Of a stretch of 64,000 bases of DNA, positions 45,766 to 59,833 are shown piece by piece (the first letter of the stretch is position 1; each line of letters starts with the position of its first letter). A program made the translations under genes and the position numbers. The notes beneath the pieces were generated by a model. The model did not search any database, was not told where the DNA came from, and saw only the letters and a list, made by a program, of their open reading frames with translations. This stretch comes from Lichenostomus cassidix (lineage: Eukaryota > Chordata > Aves > Passeriformes > Meliphagidae): assembly GCA_008360975.2 (NCBI GenBank), contig CM039193.1:10530501-10594500 (forward strand), written 5' to 3'.

Positions 45766-47159
45766 CCTGGCTCCACTTCCCACAATTCCCTGTGCCATCT
45801 TGTTTTTATTGACCCCGGAGACACAAGGACTCTTAACTGTATGCAGCTCACTCCTCCATCACTACCTGCAGAGTAGCTACAAACACTTGACAACACAATA
45901 CATATTTATCAATGCCCTTACACAACAAGGATCCTGCAGCACTATGCACACAATGGCTCCCAGTGCTCAATTAAAGAGAGCAAATGGTTTAGAAAAATGG
46001 AAGAATCATGCAGCCTTGCTTTTAAACAGGAGGAGCTGGTCACTCAGGTGCCAACAGGCATTTAGGAAATGATTGACACAAAGCCAGAGCCAGGCACTGT
46101 CCATCTACATTTACACTGTGCATTGGTAAACTGAGAATTTAGGATAGCACCACCTTTAGTAACTCTAGGCCACCAAAGAAACATTTTACCATCTCAAAAC
46201 AAGATATAAAAATCCTGATCTCTTTACGCACCTTCATTTTAGCAGGAATTATTATTTTATAGTACATAATCAATCTTACAACTCTTTACCACCTCCTCAA
46301 GCCTCACATGCAGGAATCCCCTCTTTCTCACAGGCACAGGACAACTATGTAATAGCAGACAGCAACACCACCAGAGCCTCGGGCCAGCAGGCAAGAATAC
46401 TGCATCCTGGCAAAATTGCTGTGGCTTTTGGAGCAACACACCAGAACTGCCCTAACTGCAGCACGGCCAGAATCCATGGAAACCACACGAATTATCATGT
46501 TTTAGGCTATTCACGTGGATTTGTAGATATTCTCCAGAAGTGTTCTAAGGCTTCAGTCTTCCTCTTGCTGCAAAGAACAGTGACAACATACTTGACGAGT
46601 TGGGCTTGTAAATAGGCAGATTGAATTAGAGGAACAGAATAGACTTTGTTATCCCTCCCTCCCACTTGCTTCAAGTTTCTAAAGAAACCTTCCGAACACA
46701 AGAAGTTGCTGTGTCTCTCACAGCCGTATGATAAGCAGAAATAAAAAATCAAAAAACACACAATCAACACTTACTTTTCCATAAGGTCCATCATATTCTT
46801 AAAGCTTTTACAGTGCAGGCTGCAGAGTTTATCCTAACAGGGAACCTACTGTACCCTGCACCAACCCCGGCAAGGGCAGAGGCTGCTGGTGACTGGGAGG
46901 CCCATGCTGCAGCCAGAGTGTGCACAGAGGCAAACAGCCCCAGCACATTCCTGCTCCGCTGCTGCACCCTCAATCCTCAACAGTGCCCACTCAATGAGGA
47001 GACAAGCATTTTCAGAACACCAATTTGTTCAGCCACAGCTCAGCAGATCTGTTCCACACGATCGCGGTGATCTGTGCCAACGGCAGTACGGTTCGCTACA
47101 GAGCAGGCTGTGGACAAAGGACTGCTCCTTCATTTGTCCTAACAACAAACCTTTACAGT

Positions 47160-47640
47160 TTGGTTTTTTTTAGGGTTTTTTTTTATATTTAAACACAAGG
47201 GTTAAACTGATATTTATATGATTGCAAACCTGTGTTGGTCTTACAGTCTGTTTTTAAGATCACCAAGGACCACGGAAAAGAAACTTTTCTAGTGAAGTTC
47301 ACTTATTAAACTGCCTTTTGTGAGTGGACATACTTCTGTTTTCCAGTATTTATAGAAATAAGATAGAGAAGCTTGATTTAGCAGAATAGAAACTTAAAAT
47401 AAAGCTCCTCTCAGAAATCCTGTGGAATTTAGCAAAACAAGCAATACATCATAAATAAACCAGTAGTTCTCATTAATCAATTAGGAAAAAAACCAGTATA
47501 ATAACAGATTTGCAATGATTTTGACTAGACTATTTATTAAAACTGTCATAAATCTAACAGCAATAGACACAAGCACCAAGGAAGAACTGAAACATTTTAC
47601 ATAGTTCAATAAATGTAAGATGCTGCAACAAGGTGTCAAA
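47160..47640. other. AT-rich stretch
   Basis: Strongly AT-rich with T-runs at its left end. ATTA-containing words are frequent but no structured motif cluster, exon or repeat family stands out. Confidence 0.3.
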
Positions 47641-50600
47641 ACAGCCTTCCCAGGAGAGATCCACACAGTTGCTGTTTCCTCTGCCTTTGATGTAAAGCTA
47701 CATGTAAACCTGCAGTGCCAAACAACTTAAAAGAAGCTTGTTCTGTCCCCCAAATCTCTGCATTTCCTGTAGCTCTGGCAAAGTTCCTGCTTCCTTTGGC
47801 TGTTGTCTCCTTTTTCAACCAGCATATCCATCGCCCAGATCCTTGATTTCACAGCCCAGCCAGCTGTATTCCAGGAGCAGTTACCAGCCAGCGCCCAAAG
47901 AAAAGTTTAACCAAGTTTGGCTCGGTCTGAAGTAAATTTTGAGCAACTAGAGCAGAGATGAAATCCAACTTATCCAGAGTAATTCATTCTTCACACTTGT
48001 TTAAGCATGGTCACTCACCGAGGACAGACTGGCAACCTTCTCCGTGGGCTGTGGATTCCACTGCACTGCCAGGAACTGTGCTGAGACAAGTCCACATCAC
48101 ACGTCAGTGAAGATGGACTGCACCCTTCAGCTCTGGGATGGAAAAATCAAACTGCTAGATAGGTTCTCTTCCTTGCCGGATACACTGATTTTTATCAACG
48201 GGAAAAGCCAATTAAAGTTGATAAAGACACATTCTCTGCTGATTTTTTCCTTACTGCCCACTGCTCAGTGCTAGTATAATGGATAATGTTCTGCCTGTGG
48301 GTGTATTTTCTAAGATCTGTCAGTTCTGACAGCATTTTGGCACCTGGATAACTCAAGATCTATACTGAGGGTCCAGGAATGCACCATTTCTCAGTAGCTG
48401 ATGGGTACATTTTTCAGCAAGGCTTCCCTAATTAAAGGGCTGGAAAGAGATGGGATCAGATTGATAGGCTTTGCAGTCAGATGTTTTACGCTTAGTTTGA
48501 TGAATTATAAATCACCTTTTGCAACTTCCAGAACACGTGAGAAGAACACGCAAGAGAAACTACAGCAACATGTCCAGAATATCACAGAGTAGTCACTTAT
48601 TTTCAAATTTCACCTCTGTCCCTATGGCAAGGCTATTAAAGACATACTCAAGAAAAAAAATGCTCATTGAAAAAAAATATAAATAAGTACATCAAAAATA
48701 AAAGTGAAGCTGTGAAATGAGACACTGCTGCTCTGGAGGCACTCCCAGATGGAAGTGGTTTGCTCCAGGTGGGACAGAAGATGCATCCCTCCTCCTTGGA
48801 GGTGGGAACACCACCCTGGAACTGAGTGCTCAGCTCAATCATCACCTCCTCTCCAGACCAGTGGGAAGCTTTGCCTTGTCCTCGGCTGTCACAGCCTTGT
48901 GTCAGGGCCAGAGAAACCACTGTCATGTTAAATGCTTTGACTGTGCTACCTGTAAAACTGCATGAAGATGATGTATTCTGTGCTGGTTTCATTGTCTCTG
49001 TCAGAGCCCCATCCCTATATACAATGAAATCCAACTCCAGAGAGGTCACTGGCAAGACCTTTCAGAATAAGCAGTTTGTTCTGATTTTAATGGGATCTTT
49101 AAGTACTAAAGTTCTTTTGTGGGGGTGGGGTGAGAGAACAACAACAACAAAAGAGCCCAAACGCTAAATCAGGATGTGAGAGCCACCCAAAATCCCAGAG
49201 TGAAAGTTCACAAGTGCCTTGCTGTCAGTGTTGTTCAAAACAGCACAGACTTTCAAGTTATAGAGAACAAAGTCACAGAGTAACCATTTGGAATAGGGAA
49301 AATACTGGTAATTTAAACCACGAAACCAAAGAAATACAATGCAAAGCTATCAGGACATGAAAAGCACTTCCAGGCACTGAGAGGTTAAAACAATTATTTG
49401 AACAGCTGGGAAAATTAAAATGGCAAAATAATAGCTACCCTTCAAAATTCTACAGATGCAAAGAGACTCTTCAATGAATAACTGATAAAGGGGAAAACAC
49501 ATTTCAAAAGAGAAACTGTTTCACGCATGAAGGTCATACAAGTAACAGCTTCTCTTAAGAACCCGGATTTCCAGACTTGGCAAGAGATGAAGAGCTGGGG
49601 TTAACACAGCAGCCTTTTACCTTGAGGGACCTAGGGTAAAATCCTGGATACTTTAAGTTACATATGAAAGTGACTTTGGGCATATCCTTTCTATCATTTT
49701 CTAGAAACTGTTCCCCACTGTAGCAAAAGCAAGGTCACATAGGAGCACACTGGAATTGTAGCAGTTTGTTTGCTTTCCCAAGGAATTCTCCCAGCCTCAA
49801 TGACTCCAGCAAATGGTGCAATCAGAGCAGCCAGTTCAGGTAGTTTTGCTGCTGTGATCTAGGGCTCCCCCATACACATAACCTGGTAAGAAAGGGGTGA
49901 TATGTGATTTTTCAGGTTGAAAGGACAGTCTGAAACATGTAGCTTTACTATTCAAGAAATGTCTAACTGGAAGAATAATGCCAGTCAAGACTTCAATATG
50001 TAAGCCAATAAGTACACAATGCTGCTCATGAGGAATGAGTGCACAGAGAGACATATCCAGGGGACCCACAACTCCAGCAGAGCCATCTCCAGTGCAGGGA
50101 GGAGCTGAAAGAACACAGCCAGGGAAGGTTTATCTGCCACTTGGCTGCAGCTATCCTTGTAGGCAATGGATCATCTCTCTCCCTACCAGCTATTTTAAAA
50201 CAAGAAACCAAAAATTTTCAGCAAGTAGAGAAAAATTGACAACTGAATATGCAGCACTGTAGAGAAGAAATCAGCTGTACAGTGCCAGTTCTTGTTTCTG
50301 TTCCTCACCCACTTCAAATGCACAACCTCTTCCACATAAATACCGTGCAAACTGTTAAAAGGACAGGAACTGAACACACCTGATCAGAATCCAAAAACAT
50401 GGATCCTTTGGCAAGAAAAGGCAGAATCAGAACAGAAGGCCAGATCCATCCCAGCAGTCAACCCTTGTATCATTCACACATATCATTTCACCAGTCACTG
50501 GAAAGTCTTAACTCTCACTTTTTTCTTTCTAAAGAAAGAAATTAGACAGCATAAACACTGAGATCCTCCTGCAAGAACACTTTTCCTCCAATCAAAAGCA

Positions 50601-51199
50601 TTTGTTTTTCCAGGACGATTAGAGCATTTTTGAAGGACTAAGATTTGGCCTCCTAAGCGTTCTCTCTTCAGAATAGAGCCTACTTCAATCTACTCTGAAC
50701 AAAGTCAACATGCTTCAGTTCACAATCATTTGGTGTTGAGTTCTGATGCTGTCAGGTATCTCCTCTGCTGCTCACTAGGCAAGGACCCAAAAAAACCCAT
50801 GAAGAGGATGAGCCTGCAGCCTCCCCCATACAACTTGCTGTGATCACCTTGAACCCTTAGCTAGCTAGACCAGGTTTGACCACTTTAAGGTTTAGAAGTG
50901 TCCAACACATTGCAGAAAGGAGTGTCTATGCCAAACCAAAGTAGTCTGTGCCACAGAAAGTAACACAGCTGACAGAAGGTTTTCAAGAGAGGTCTTGATC
51001 TTCCTAAGGTCCCAAAGGACTCTGTGACACGTTTTTACAAAAGTCAGGGCCCTGGTATTCTGCCAAGCTGCATACCTTTTGTCTAAACTGAAATTATGAT
51101 TACAGCTTTAATTCAATATGCTCTCCTTCACTTCTGATCCTAATCTGCTGGCAGGAGCTGTTGGACCAGTAAGCACCTGCCTTTTTTTTGCCCTTTAGC

Positions 51200-51320
51200 T
51201 GACTACGTCACTGCGCTGCCTGAACAGATGCCAGCAGCTAGAGCTGCACAGCAAAACCATTTAGGAAATTCACCAGCTGGGTATAAAACCTGCCTTAGCA
51301 GAGCTCCTACTCCTACTGGA
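51200..51320 (+). promoter_or_regulatory. possible orphan TATA promoter
   Basis: TACGTCAC (CRE-type, 51204-51211) lies about 70 bp upstream of GGGTATAAAACC (TATAAAA at 51282-51288), with a GCGCTG CpG between them. The spacing fits a CRE/TATA promoter reading right, with initiation expected near 51313. No clear exon follows, so it may drive a non-coding transcript or be fortuitous. Confidence 0.25.
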
Positions 51321-51935
51321 AAACCTGCAGATCTCTGGTACCTTGTCATGGCAGTAGTTGTGGTAAGAACATGGAACTGGAATATCCTAGCTTTTCCCCT
51401 CACTGTACCAGCATGATGACCAGTCATCAGTCTTTCACTTGCCCAAGGTAAACAGCATCCTGACCTGATGTATAGCTGGGTAATGTACTCTGGGATCCCT
51501 CAGGGTTAAAAAGAGGGCATAAACCTGAGAGAATGAAAAAGAACTTGAAGCAAAAAAAGAAGGTGCAAGGCTTGGAAAGCACCCACACCTTTCTACCCTC
51601 CTTCCATGGGGTCTCTGAATCTCACCCATCTTTCCTGCACAAACTCCCTGTGCCAAGCAGCTTTCATGTTCAGTGAGGAGTGCAGGGGGAGCAGGGCAAT
51701 GCAGAGGCTTACATTATGTCCTTATGAGCTTCCAGCACTCAGAACCCGAAGATTTCTTTTGCTCCTCTGATCAGCCATGTTCAGATGCATGTTTAAAAAT
51801 AAGACAGACACTGAACTCTGTCTTGCCCCTTGAGGGAACTGCAGCCTCCTCCTTCCAAACCGCCAGTTCAGTGCTGCAGGGAATAGGCAGCCTGGTGTCA
51901 GCTCCGATATAGGTTTTGAAATGAAAGGAATGCAA

Positions 51936-52105
51936 ACGAAGGGGACAGGAGAGAGGAGAGGAGAGGAGGGAGGGAGGGAGAAGGTGCAGAGGCACTGGAA
52001 GGAAGCAGGTGAAAAATGAAGACAGAGGGGAAAGGAAAAATCTGAGCCCAGACTAGAAAGAGGTGAGTAAAAGAGATGGAGGGAGGAGGAGGGAGAGGAG
52101 GTAGC
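51936..52105 (+). repeat. purine-rich low-complexity tract
   Basis: Runs of GGAGAGGAGAGGAGG and GGGAGGGAGGGAG recur for about 170 bp, interrupted by less regular sequence. It is low-complexity polypurine DNA that explains the stop-free frames on both strands here. Confidence 0.75.
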
Positions 52106-52629
52106 AAACCCAGGGAAGAACATATCTCTAACTTGCTTGCTCAGACTACAAGAAAAATCCTACATATGGCCAGAACTGCTTGTGCTAAGTGGCAAGAAGG
52201 AGATCAGTGAGCCACATACAGTTAAAAACAAGTGTAAAATAACCATAGCTTGAATTTTAATCACAGAGCATCACAGAAGAGCTCTAGAGCAATTTACCTT
52301 TGCTTCTAGCTCAAACATTTGCTATGCACTGTCCTGATCTAATGAGGACCAACCCCAGTGCTAGTGTGGCACTGTAACAATCTGGAATTCAGCACACCAC
52401 AAAAAAATTAATGAAACCAAAAATACAATGGAGAAAACAACTTGGCAGTGCTATACAGCACTTGATTCTGGTGCCAGTGAGACAAAATGGGGATTCCTCA
52501 GCCTTCACATTTCTACATCCTGCCCAGCAGGGTTGGCAATTGCTAGTGCTTTTAAGCTTAAGAGAAAGATTCCAGACAGCAACCTCAGGGAAGTAGGTTT
52601 AAAAACCATAAAAAGGATAGTGTTGGTCT

Positions 52630-52648
52630 AAAAAAAAAAAAAAAAAAA
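52630..52648 (+). repeat. poly-A tract (19 A)
   Basis: Nineteen consecutive A. It could be a retroposon tail, but I recognise no gene-derived sequence upstream and no target-site duplication, so a plain homopolymer is the safer call. Confidence 0.85.
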
Positions 52649-55600
52649 TTCATACCTAGACGTAAACTTGTTAATAAGAAATGCCAACTCATGAATCAGG
52701 AGGGCAAGTTCTTACAGCTCTACAACATGCATTTCCAGAAGCTCATCAGAACCTCAGTGGTACTTGAGAAATTCATGCCAAGATCAAAAAAATGCTTCCA
52801 ACTGTTGATTCTGAAGCAATTATCTGGAAGAACACAAGCTTGCCTGAGGTGAAACACACAGTAGGGTGTGAATTTACCATCCTGCTGTCAGGATGAACCA
52901 GGTACCACGGTAAGCACAAATCAAAATTGATGAAGCCAAGGAAAGTACCAACAGAGAGAGCAAAGGAAGAAGCAAGGATCACAAGGAAGAGCTGGCAGGA
53001 CCCAGATGAACAGTTACAGCCTAGAGGGTCCAAACATCCGTTGGATCCAATTCTACTGGGTAGATTAACAGCTACAGATGAACACATAATCCTTATAACC
53101 TTTAATCCACACGACAGTGCACCAGACATCTGTGCTTTAGAAGACTCATCTCAAGGGAAGATGCCTGCTTCAGCCTTCAAGCACCACAACATTCCCGCTT
53201 TATGTTGTCCCTTAAGAAAAGCTTTTCATAGCAGCAATGAAAGCTTTTTGCACTGAACAGCTGGAACCAAAGTCAAAGCACAACCTGGCAGTTTTCTTGG
53301 CTGAACAGGAATGCCATTGAAGCTAAACTTCACAGGAAAAAAGTCTGTATTGACAAAGGTTTGAGACAGTGGTTCAAGAGTTGAAGGGAGTCAGAATTGC
53401 AATTTGCAGGATTTACAAGAAGAGTATTTTGAACCTTGTCCTTCTGCTACAGCTGGCATCCAGAAATTATCTCCCTTACTTCTCTCATTTAAGTATTTTT
53501 CCCCACAACACTTATCAAAGCCACCACCTTCTCAGCAGGAACAGCCAGGACTTGCCAGGTCTCCCCAGATGCTCAGATTAGCTGGCTCTCTCTTCCACGT
53601 TGGAACTCTCAGATCACACAACTTAGTGAGGCAAGGATTTGGACCTGGGATTCAAGTTTTCATGAGAGAATTTCTGTTATTATAGCAGATCTAGTTCCAG
53701 ACACAGCCACTGTGAACCATGTGACAGGATATGAATCCTCTCCTGTATATTCCTTCTGTGTGATCTCCCTCCTCATTTCTTCATACCCCCTCCTTTTCTC
53801 TACAGTATTGTAGCACTTCATTGATTCAACACAATCAACAAGAGAGTATGAAGGCAGAGGCAGCTCTCAGATTGGAACAGCTGGTTTTCTTGATGGCATC
53901 ATGTCCCAAAGAGAGGTAAGGAATCACAAGAAAAGAGACTGCTTATTCTCAACAGCAAACAACTCCAGACCGGAGAAGAAAGCACAACCCTGCTGACTGT
54001 GAAAAAAAGGCAGCAGTGGGATTTTGAATATATTTCACACTCCTTGATGGATCATGCTTGAAGATTTTGTGGGGAAGCAGAGCTCAGAGGAAACCACGGT
54101 TCAAAGCTTATCACTGCACTCAAGGGGCCTATGAAAACTTTATAAATATGAATCCCTGCTATCCTGTCCAAGGCCCACCTGCAGACCTGCTGACACAACC
54201 AGTTCCTCAATAGCCACACTCCACAACTACTACACCTCACTTCCATCAGGCTTTGGAAGAAGCTCCTGCCAGCCATGCCAAAGTTGGCTTAATAATAGAT
54301 AGACAAGGATGACCAGTGGGGACTGAAGGAAAAAAAATGGTCAAAAGTCACTGACCCTGTGACCAACCTCTGAACAAGCTGTGACAGCCACACTGAGCAC
54401 CCAGCTGTGAGCTGGCAGACCTGAGGCTGTTTCATTCACACCCAGTTGTCTGTCACTCAAGTCCTTGGACATAGGACCACAATGCTGCAAAGTTTCCTCT
54501 TCCCTCATCTCAACTGCTGTCCTGCCTCTACACACAGCAGCAAAGACAAGGTACTGAGGAGCTGACAGCTGCCTGCTCATCAGCAACAGAAGGTGCTGAG
54601 GCCAGCAAGGATCTACAGTTGCTCTGATCCCCAGAGCTCAAATTTTCCAAGCATGAAACATTTGCCTGAGCAACACAAAAAGAGGTGCAGGAAGCAAGAC
54701 CAAAGGCTGCCTTAAATCCATGAGCTCTTTTCTTTTTCCAGGCTGCACACACCTAATACTCTATCTTTTATCTCATCCTAAAATAAGAGAACAGGCCTTA
54801 GAGGATCAAGCTATAAACTTCTGAAAGCTTTCTGTAGCCCTCTCTTGCAACAAGGGGTTTGTTCCCATTTCTCAAAAGCAAAGAAGGAAATCAATACTTG
54901 GACAGAGAAGGCATATTCCAAAGGACAATCTTCTTAGTTGCTGCAGTGCCACCCTTGTTGAGTCTCTCCAGGGAAGGTGATCACAGTGGTAAGCAGAAGT
55001 CAGCCCCTCAAACATGCAGGCAAACCAGAGTCTTCAAGTGGAAATAGGTTGTTCATGAGCAGAAGAAATGAAGTCATTTGGATTCCTCCAGATTCATGCC
55101 TCAAAGTTAAGTTTCTCTGTGACCAAACTCACGTCTAATAAAGAGTGAGTCAATATCCTTTCCCCCTGCATGAGCACCACTGGGGTCCCTTCCCTCAACC
55201 TAATTGCCTGTTTTCACAAGGTATACAGGAACTTATTACTTCAGAGCCTTTGTGCCTTCTGAGGAACATCACTGCAACTCACCAGCAGCTTTAGATAAGC
55301 AGAGAGTGGGACATAAACCAGGCTCATGGAGGCACAACATGGTTATGTGAGTCCCTCTTCCTTAACCAGGATAAAGCTCCAGACTTGGCTCAGGGGGAGC
55401 CCCACATTCACAGGGAGTGCTGGCACACTGAGCCCATAACAGTGTCACTCCTGTCACCTAAGCAGGCTCTGCCCTGCTCTCCAGGGGCTGCTCCGTATGT
55501 GGCAAAGCTCCCGACCTACCAACATCTGTTCAGTTTTTATACAAAGCAAGTCAGGGCTCTGCAAAGCAGTACAACATCTTTGTTGACATTTCAGTTCCTC

Positions 55601-58600
55601 AGAGAGAAGCTCTCCTTTGGCTTTGTGTCAGCCACCTTTGGCAGTGTCAGAAAATAGTGCATAGCCTGCTCTCTCAAGCAAAGCCATTTGCCTGTGCAAA
55701 GGTTCCCAGCAAGCAGACAGGAGGCAGCAGCTGGAGAAAGGAGACCTGGGATCACTGCACACAATCTCACCTTTTATTATTTAGCCACATTTACTGAACA
55801 CAGCCTGGCTCTAATCCATCAGTGCAAGAAACCTGCTAAGACACCCACCTGATTGGAGAGACTTTCCTGTGTTTTATGGGGTTCTATTGTAGCAAATATC
55901 AAGGCTCAGCAAAACAAGAAGGCACTAGGAAGTATCTCGCTCAGCCTGGGCTCTTTCCCAACCAGCACTCATTTGATAGTGGGTTAAAAAAGAAACTTGA
56001 GAGCATTCTGTTGTCTCAAGCTCACATCATAGCTTTGTGTGCACACAAGCCACCCATCAGCAGCTGCAAGAACAAAATATGACTTTCACATTTAATGGCT
56101 TCCAAAATGCTTCTTGTTTTCAAACCAAGTAGCAACCCATGTGCCTCAAGACATCTGCTAAAGACTAGAAAGAGGGGAATGCATTAAAACATTACACCCA
56201 GTCTACCTTCAGCAATGAACCTGTTTCTTCTTCAGAGGTCAATCTGGAGTCTATACAAGCTTTAGAGCTTTAAGGTTGGCTTTTGCAGAACAATACAGTG
56301 ATCACTGGTGCTATACAAGCTTTCCACAAAAATTTCTCTAGTCCACTCCAACTCTATCACATGCCTTCAGCATGACAGCTCAAGGTACACACAGCTAGGA
56401 ACACTCCTACCTGGATCACAGCATCCAATACATTTTTCAGTGGCTGTCTACTTTTACAAGATTTGAGAAGATTTCCTGAGCCTCAGAATACTCTTCATCA
56501 CACTTAGGCTTGGTAGTAAGAGATGAAATACAACCTTGATGTGCCACAGGAAGTTAAACAGTACTGACACCATCCTAGGGCCCTGAAATACTTCAGAGCT
56601 TGTTAAATAATGGTAATCCTAAGTAGGCCACATTTAGCACTACTGAAGACAAAAGTTTTCAATGGTTCTTGCTGATATGGCCTGAGGGAAACTCTTGTGT
56701 TCAAAGTCACCAATTGGTGTACACCTGAATCCATGAAGAGACAGTGTCAGAGAGCCCAGAGGATCATTAGAAGTATCCATATAACTTCCCAGCACACTAT
56801 GATTAGCTCCAGGCACTGTCTCAAAAGAAAGATACATTTCCTCCCTTCTTCCACCCGTGAAAATGAATCAGCAGAAGTTCTCAAACATGGAATTAAGATG
56901 CTACAAACAAACAGTAATTCAATCTCCTTTTCAAATCCTTTGGAGAGATCAAGTCTCCATATCATATCTATAACCAGAAACTCTCCTATTCTGTCAAAGA
57001 ACTTCTTTCATAAAGCTATCATGTAGATAAGTGAAACACAGTGTACTACTTGCTCTGCTGCCTCACACAGAAGATAAAAACCTCAATTCTTTGATATTTA
57101 GAAACTTTTGGATTTTTTTTTAATCTTAAGATAATATACTCCTCTAAATTGCAAGGTTTACAGTCATATCAGCAAAAAGACTCACGTAAGAGCATTTTTT
57201 AAACAGCAGCTGAGCAGGACCCATCACATATCTGGGCACTGTTTGTCTGAGCCCTTACAGGCAGCCAGAGAGAACCCACAAATCAGTTCAGTCCTGGGTC
57301 ACTCTCCTATTTCCACAATAGTCAGGAGAGTGCTACATAGAAAAGACTTCAAGAACAGAAAGGAGGTGTTCTTAATGTAACATCTAAAGAAGAAAGATGT
57401 GTCCTAGACAGAAACCGAACTGTTTTAAGTAGCTTTGTCAGGGCAGTGCACAGTACTAAAAAGAAAATAAACTCAGAACAACTGCATGTCATGAGTAGGA
57501 AACATCCTTCACAAAATAAAACAAATGTAAAATTTTCACAGCAGTTTGGTCTGAATGCAAGAAGAAAAAATGTTGCAGCTGCTATCATGTCCTTAAATTT
57601 TAACCTTACTTTTTTGTCCAATTGTCTTATTTCCTGAGGCTATATACTGTGAACAAAACTCCAAACAAGGAGAAAGAACACTTGAAGATCCAGAAGTCTG
57701 TACAGGTACAAATAACTGTAATGGGAAGGTAGCATCTCAAACCTGGCAGAAGGACACTGCCATGTGCAAAGGTTTGCATGACCTGGAGTTGTGGGTGCTT
57801 CCTTCAGTTTTTAAGACAGTGTCCACACTTTACAAGTCATCAGAACATTTGAAATCACCCTCATCAGCAAACTCAAAGAGGAATCCAGGGAACAAGCAAA
57901 TGAATAAGTACATCCTCCCTTTTCATAAAAAACACTTGGATCAGGTCAGGATTGAAGTACAGACTCCCATAGAGAGGAAACGGCAATAATCACTGTGCAT
58001 GATTCAACCAGTTCAGGAGTTAAAAAAAAAGTTTAAAAATCATGATCTTCTTGTACCAATGTTAAATTCCTCCTGAGAAGGGAACTAGGTACCTGCTGGG
58101 ACACAAAAATGCTGTGAATGTGGTGGTGATTGCTCAGAGCTCCCAGTCCCCCAATAAAAGAACAGTGTAATAGTGCTTTATTAACTGCCCAAACCAAGGA
58201 ACCCTGAGCTTTGTGTTCCACAGCTCAGAGAAGTAACTCAACAGATGAGCTCCTCAGAAATATAAGCCAAGTCCTTGTGGGCAGCAAACATGGACTGATA
58301 AACCAAAGGCGAGAGAATGCAGAGGCAGAGGGGCAGAGGTAATCAGAAATGACAGAAAGATGAGCAGGCAGAGGGCAAGCAGAGTGCTTGAAGGACAGAG
58401 GCAGAAGAGCTGACATTTTATAGCATACAGGTATTTTAAAAGTTAAATCAACAGCTTTCCAATACCATTATTTAAAAAATCATTCCCCCTAATATATGCA
58501 GGAAGCCAGCTGCTTGCAAAATGACCTTTAAACCCTACCTACCATGCCTTATTAGACTAATTCAGAACTGGAGATTGGCTGATCCCGAAATCCATTTATA

Positions 58601-59431
58601 CAGGACAAACAGGCATTCAGCAGGGACAAAGAGCGAACACATTGTCAAAATAATTTTGTCTGCATTTCTGCATGCTCAACACAGTAGAGCAGCACTTCTC
58701 CAGCTTCAGAAACAAGGAGATACACCAGACATTGCAGCCCCATCCTAACTCAAGGCTTCATTTCCTGCTTCCCTTGCATTACAAAGATAACAAACTTTAA
58801 TTACAATAAGCGTTTCTGGGCAGCTTCTGTGGCTGCAGAGGTCTTTAAGAGCCTTTCACCAACTCTTAAATGCCCCAAATAAAGTTCTCTAACAAAAAAA
58901 GATGATATAACCAAAAGAATGTTTCTTGCCAACAGATGGAAGTATCAGCAGCAGAGCTAACTCTAGCACTGTATTCAGATCACTGTAACACACTGTCTTC
59001 AACATGCCTTGTTCCTGTATTTGAAGCACTGGTGTCCAGAAAGGTTTTTTCAATTGGTTTACAAAGCTCTAGCTAGGACTGAAAGCTTTAAATTGTTTTG
59101 GAAGCATCACAAGTGTGCCAGGAAATATCTCCAGACAAGGAGGCCTGTTGGGCAGACAGACAGTGTCACAGAGGGGTGAAAATCACAAACAATTACTGCA
59201 GGCATGACACAGAAAGAAACCTTCCCTCGAAGTTTGGATTTTGTAACAGATGAATGCTCCACAGCCTTGGACAAGGAGGCTCTGTGGAGAGAACAAACAC
59301 TAGCAAGCAGCATCAGGGCAACTTTTGCAAACCTTCTCCTCCAGTATGTCACAGTTCTGATGAGAAAATGATTGGCTTCCCACTAATAGGAGAGCTCATG
59401 TGCCACTGACTTCCAAAGAAGGGCTACTTAG

Positions 59432-59833
59432 AGCAGTTTTGCTTGCATGGGAGCAACTCTTCCACTGGATTGGGACCACTGCTACCACAGTAACCCCTGC
59501 ACATGTTGCCTACACAGAGACATTCAATTGAGTGGTGAAGGATTAAATCCCACTAGTCCTCAAGGTATTCAGCCCCAAGACCTGCGACAAAAATACCTGT
59601 GTGGAGACTGCAAACTGCACACAGCAGGAAACCATCCTGTGCAGACTATGACCAACAAAGAGCGTAACAAATCTTTGGTTTCCCCAGTTTGTCATGAAGG
59701 CTTTGGCATCACTGATAAAATTTCCCAAGTTATAGCCAGGTTGTCAGAGAATGGATCTAACATTAGCAGGGAAGTTATGGAAGTCAGGGCTACTTTGGAA
59801 CTTCCTGAGAGTCTGAAAGCACTTGACCAATGA
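59432..59833 (+). other. open reading frame of uncertain status
   Basis: A 134-codon stop-free frame with an internal ATG at 59447 ends at TGA 59831-59833. The product is not low-complexity and has ordinary amino-acid balance with several Cys and His near its start. Another frame just upstream is open in two segments split by TGA at 59251. No splice sites or family resemblance are evident, and one such frame is expected by chance in this much sequence. A decayed gene is possible but unproven. Confidence 0.15.

Noticed and set aside
52428..52648. Possible processed pseudogene ending in poly-A
   Set aside because: The sequence before the A19 run resembles no known transcript, has no flanking duplication, and retroposed genes are rare in birds.
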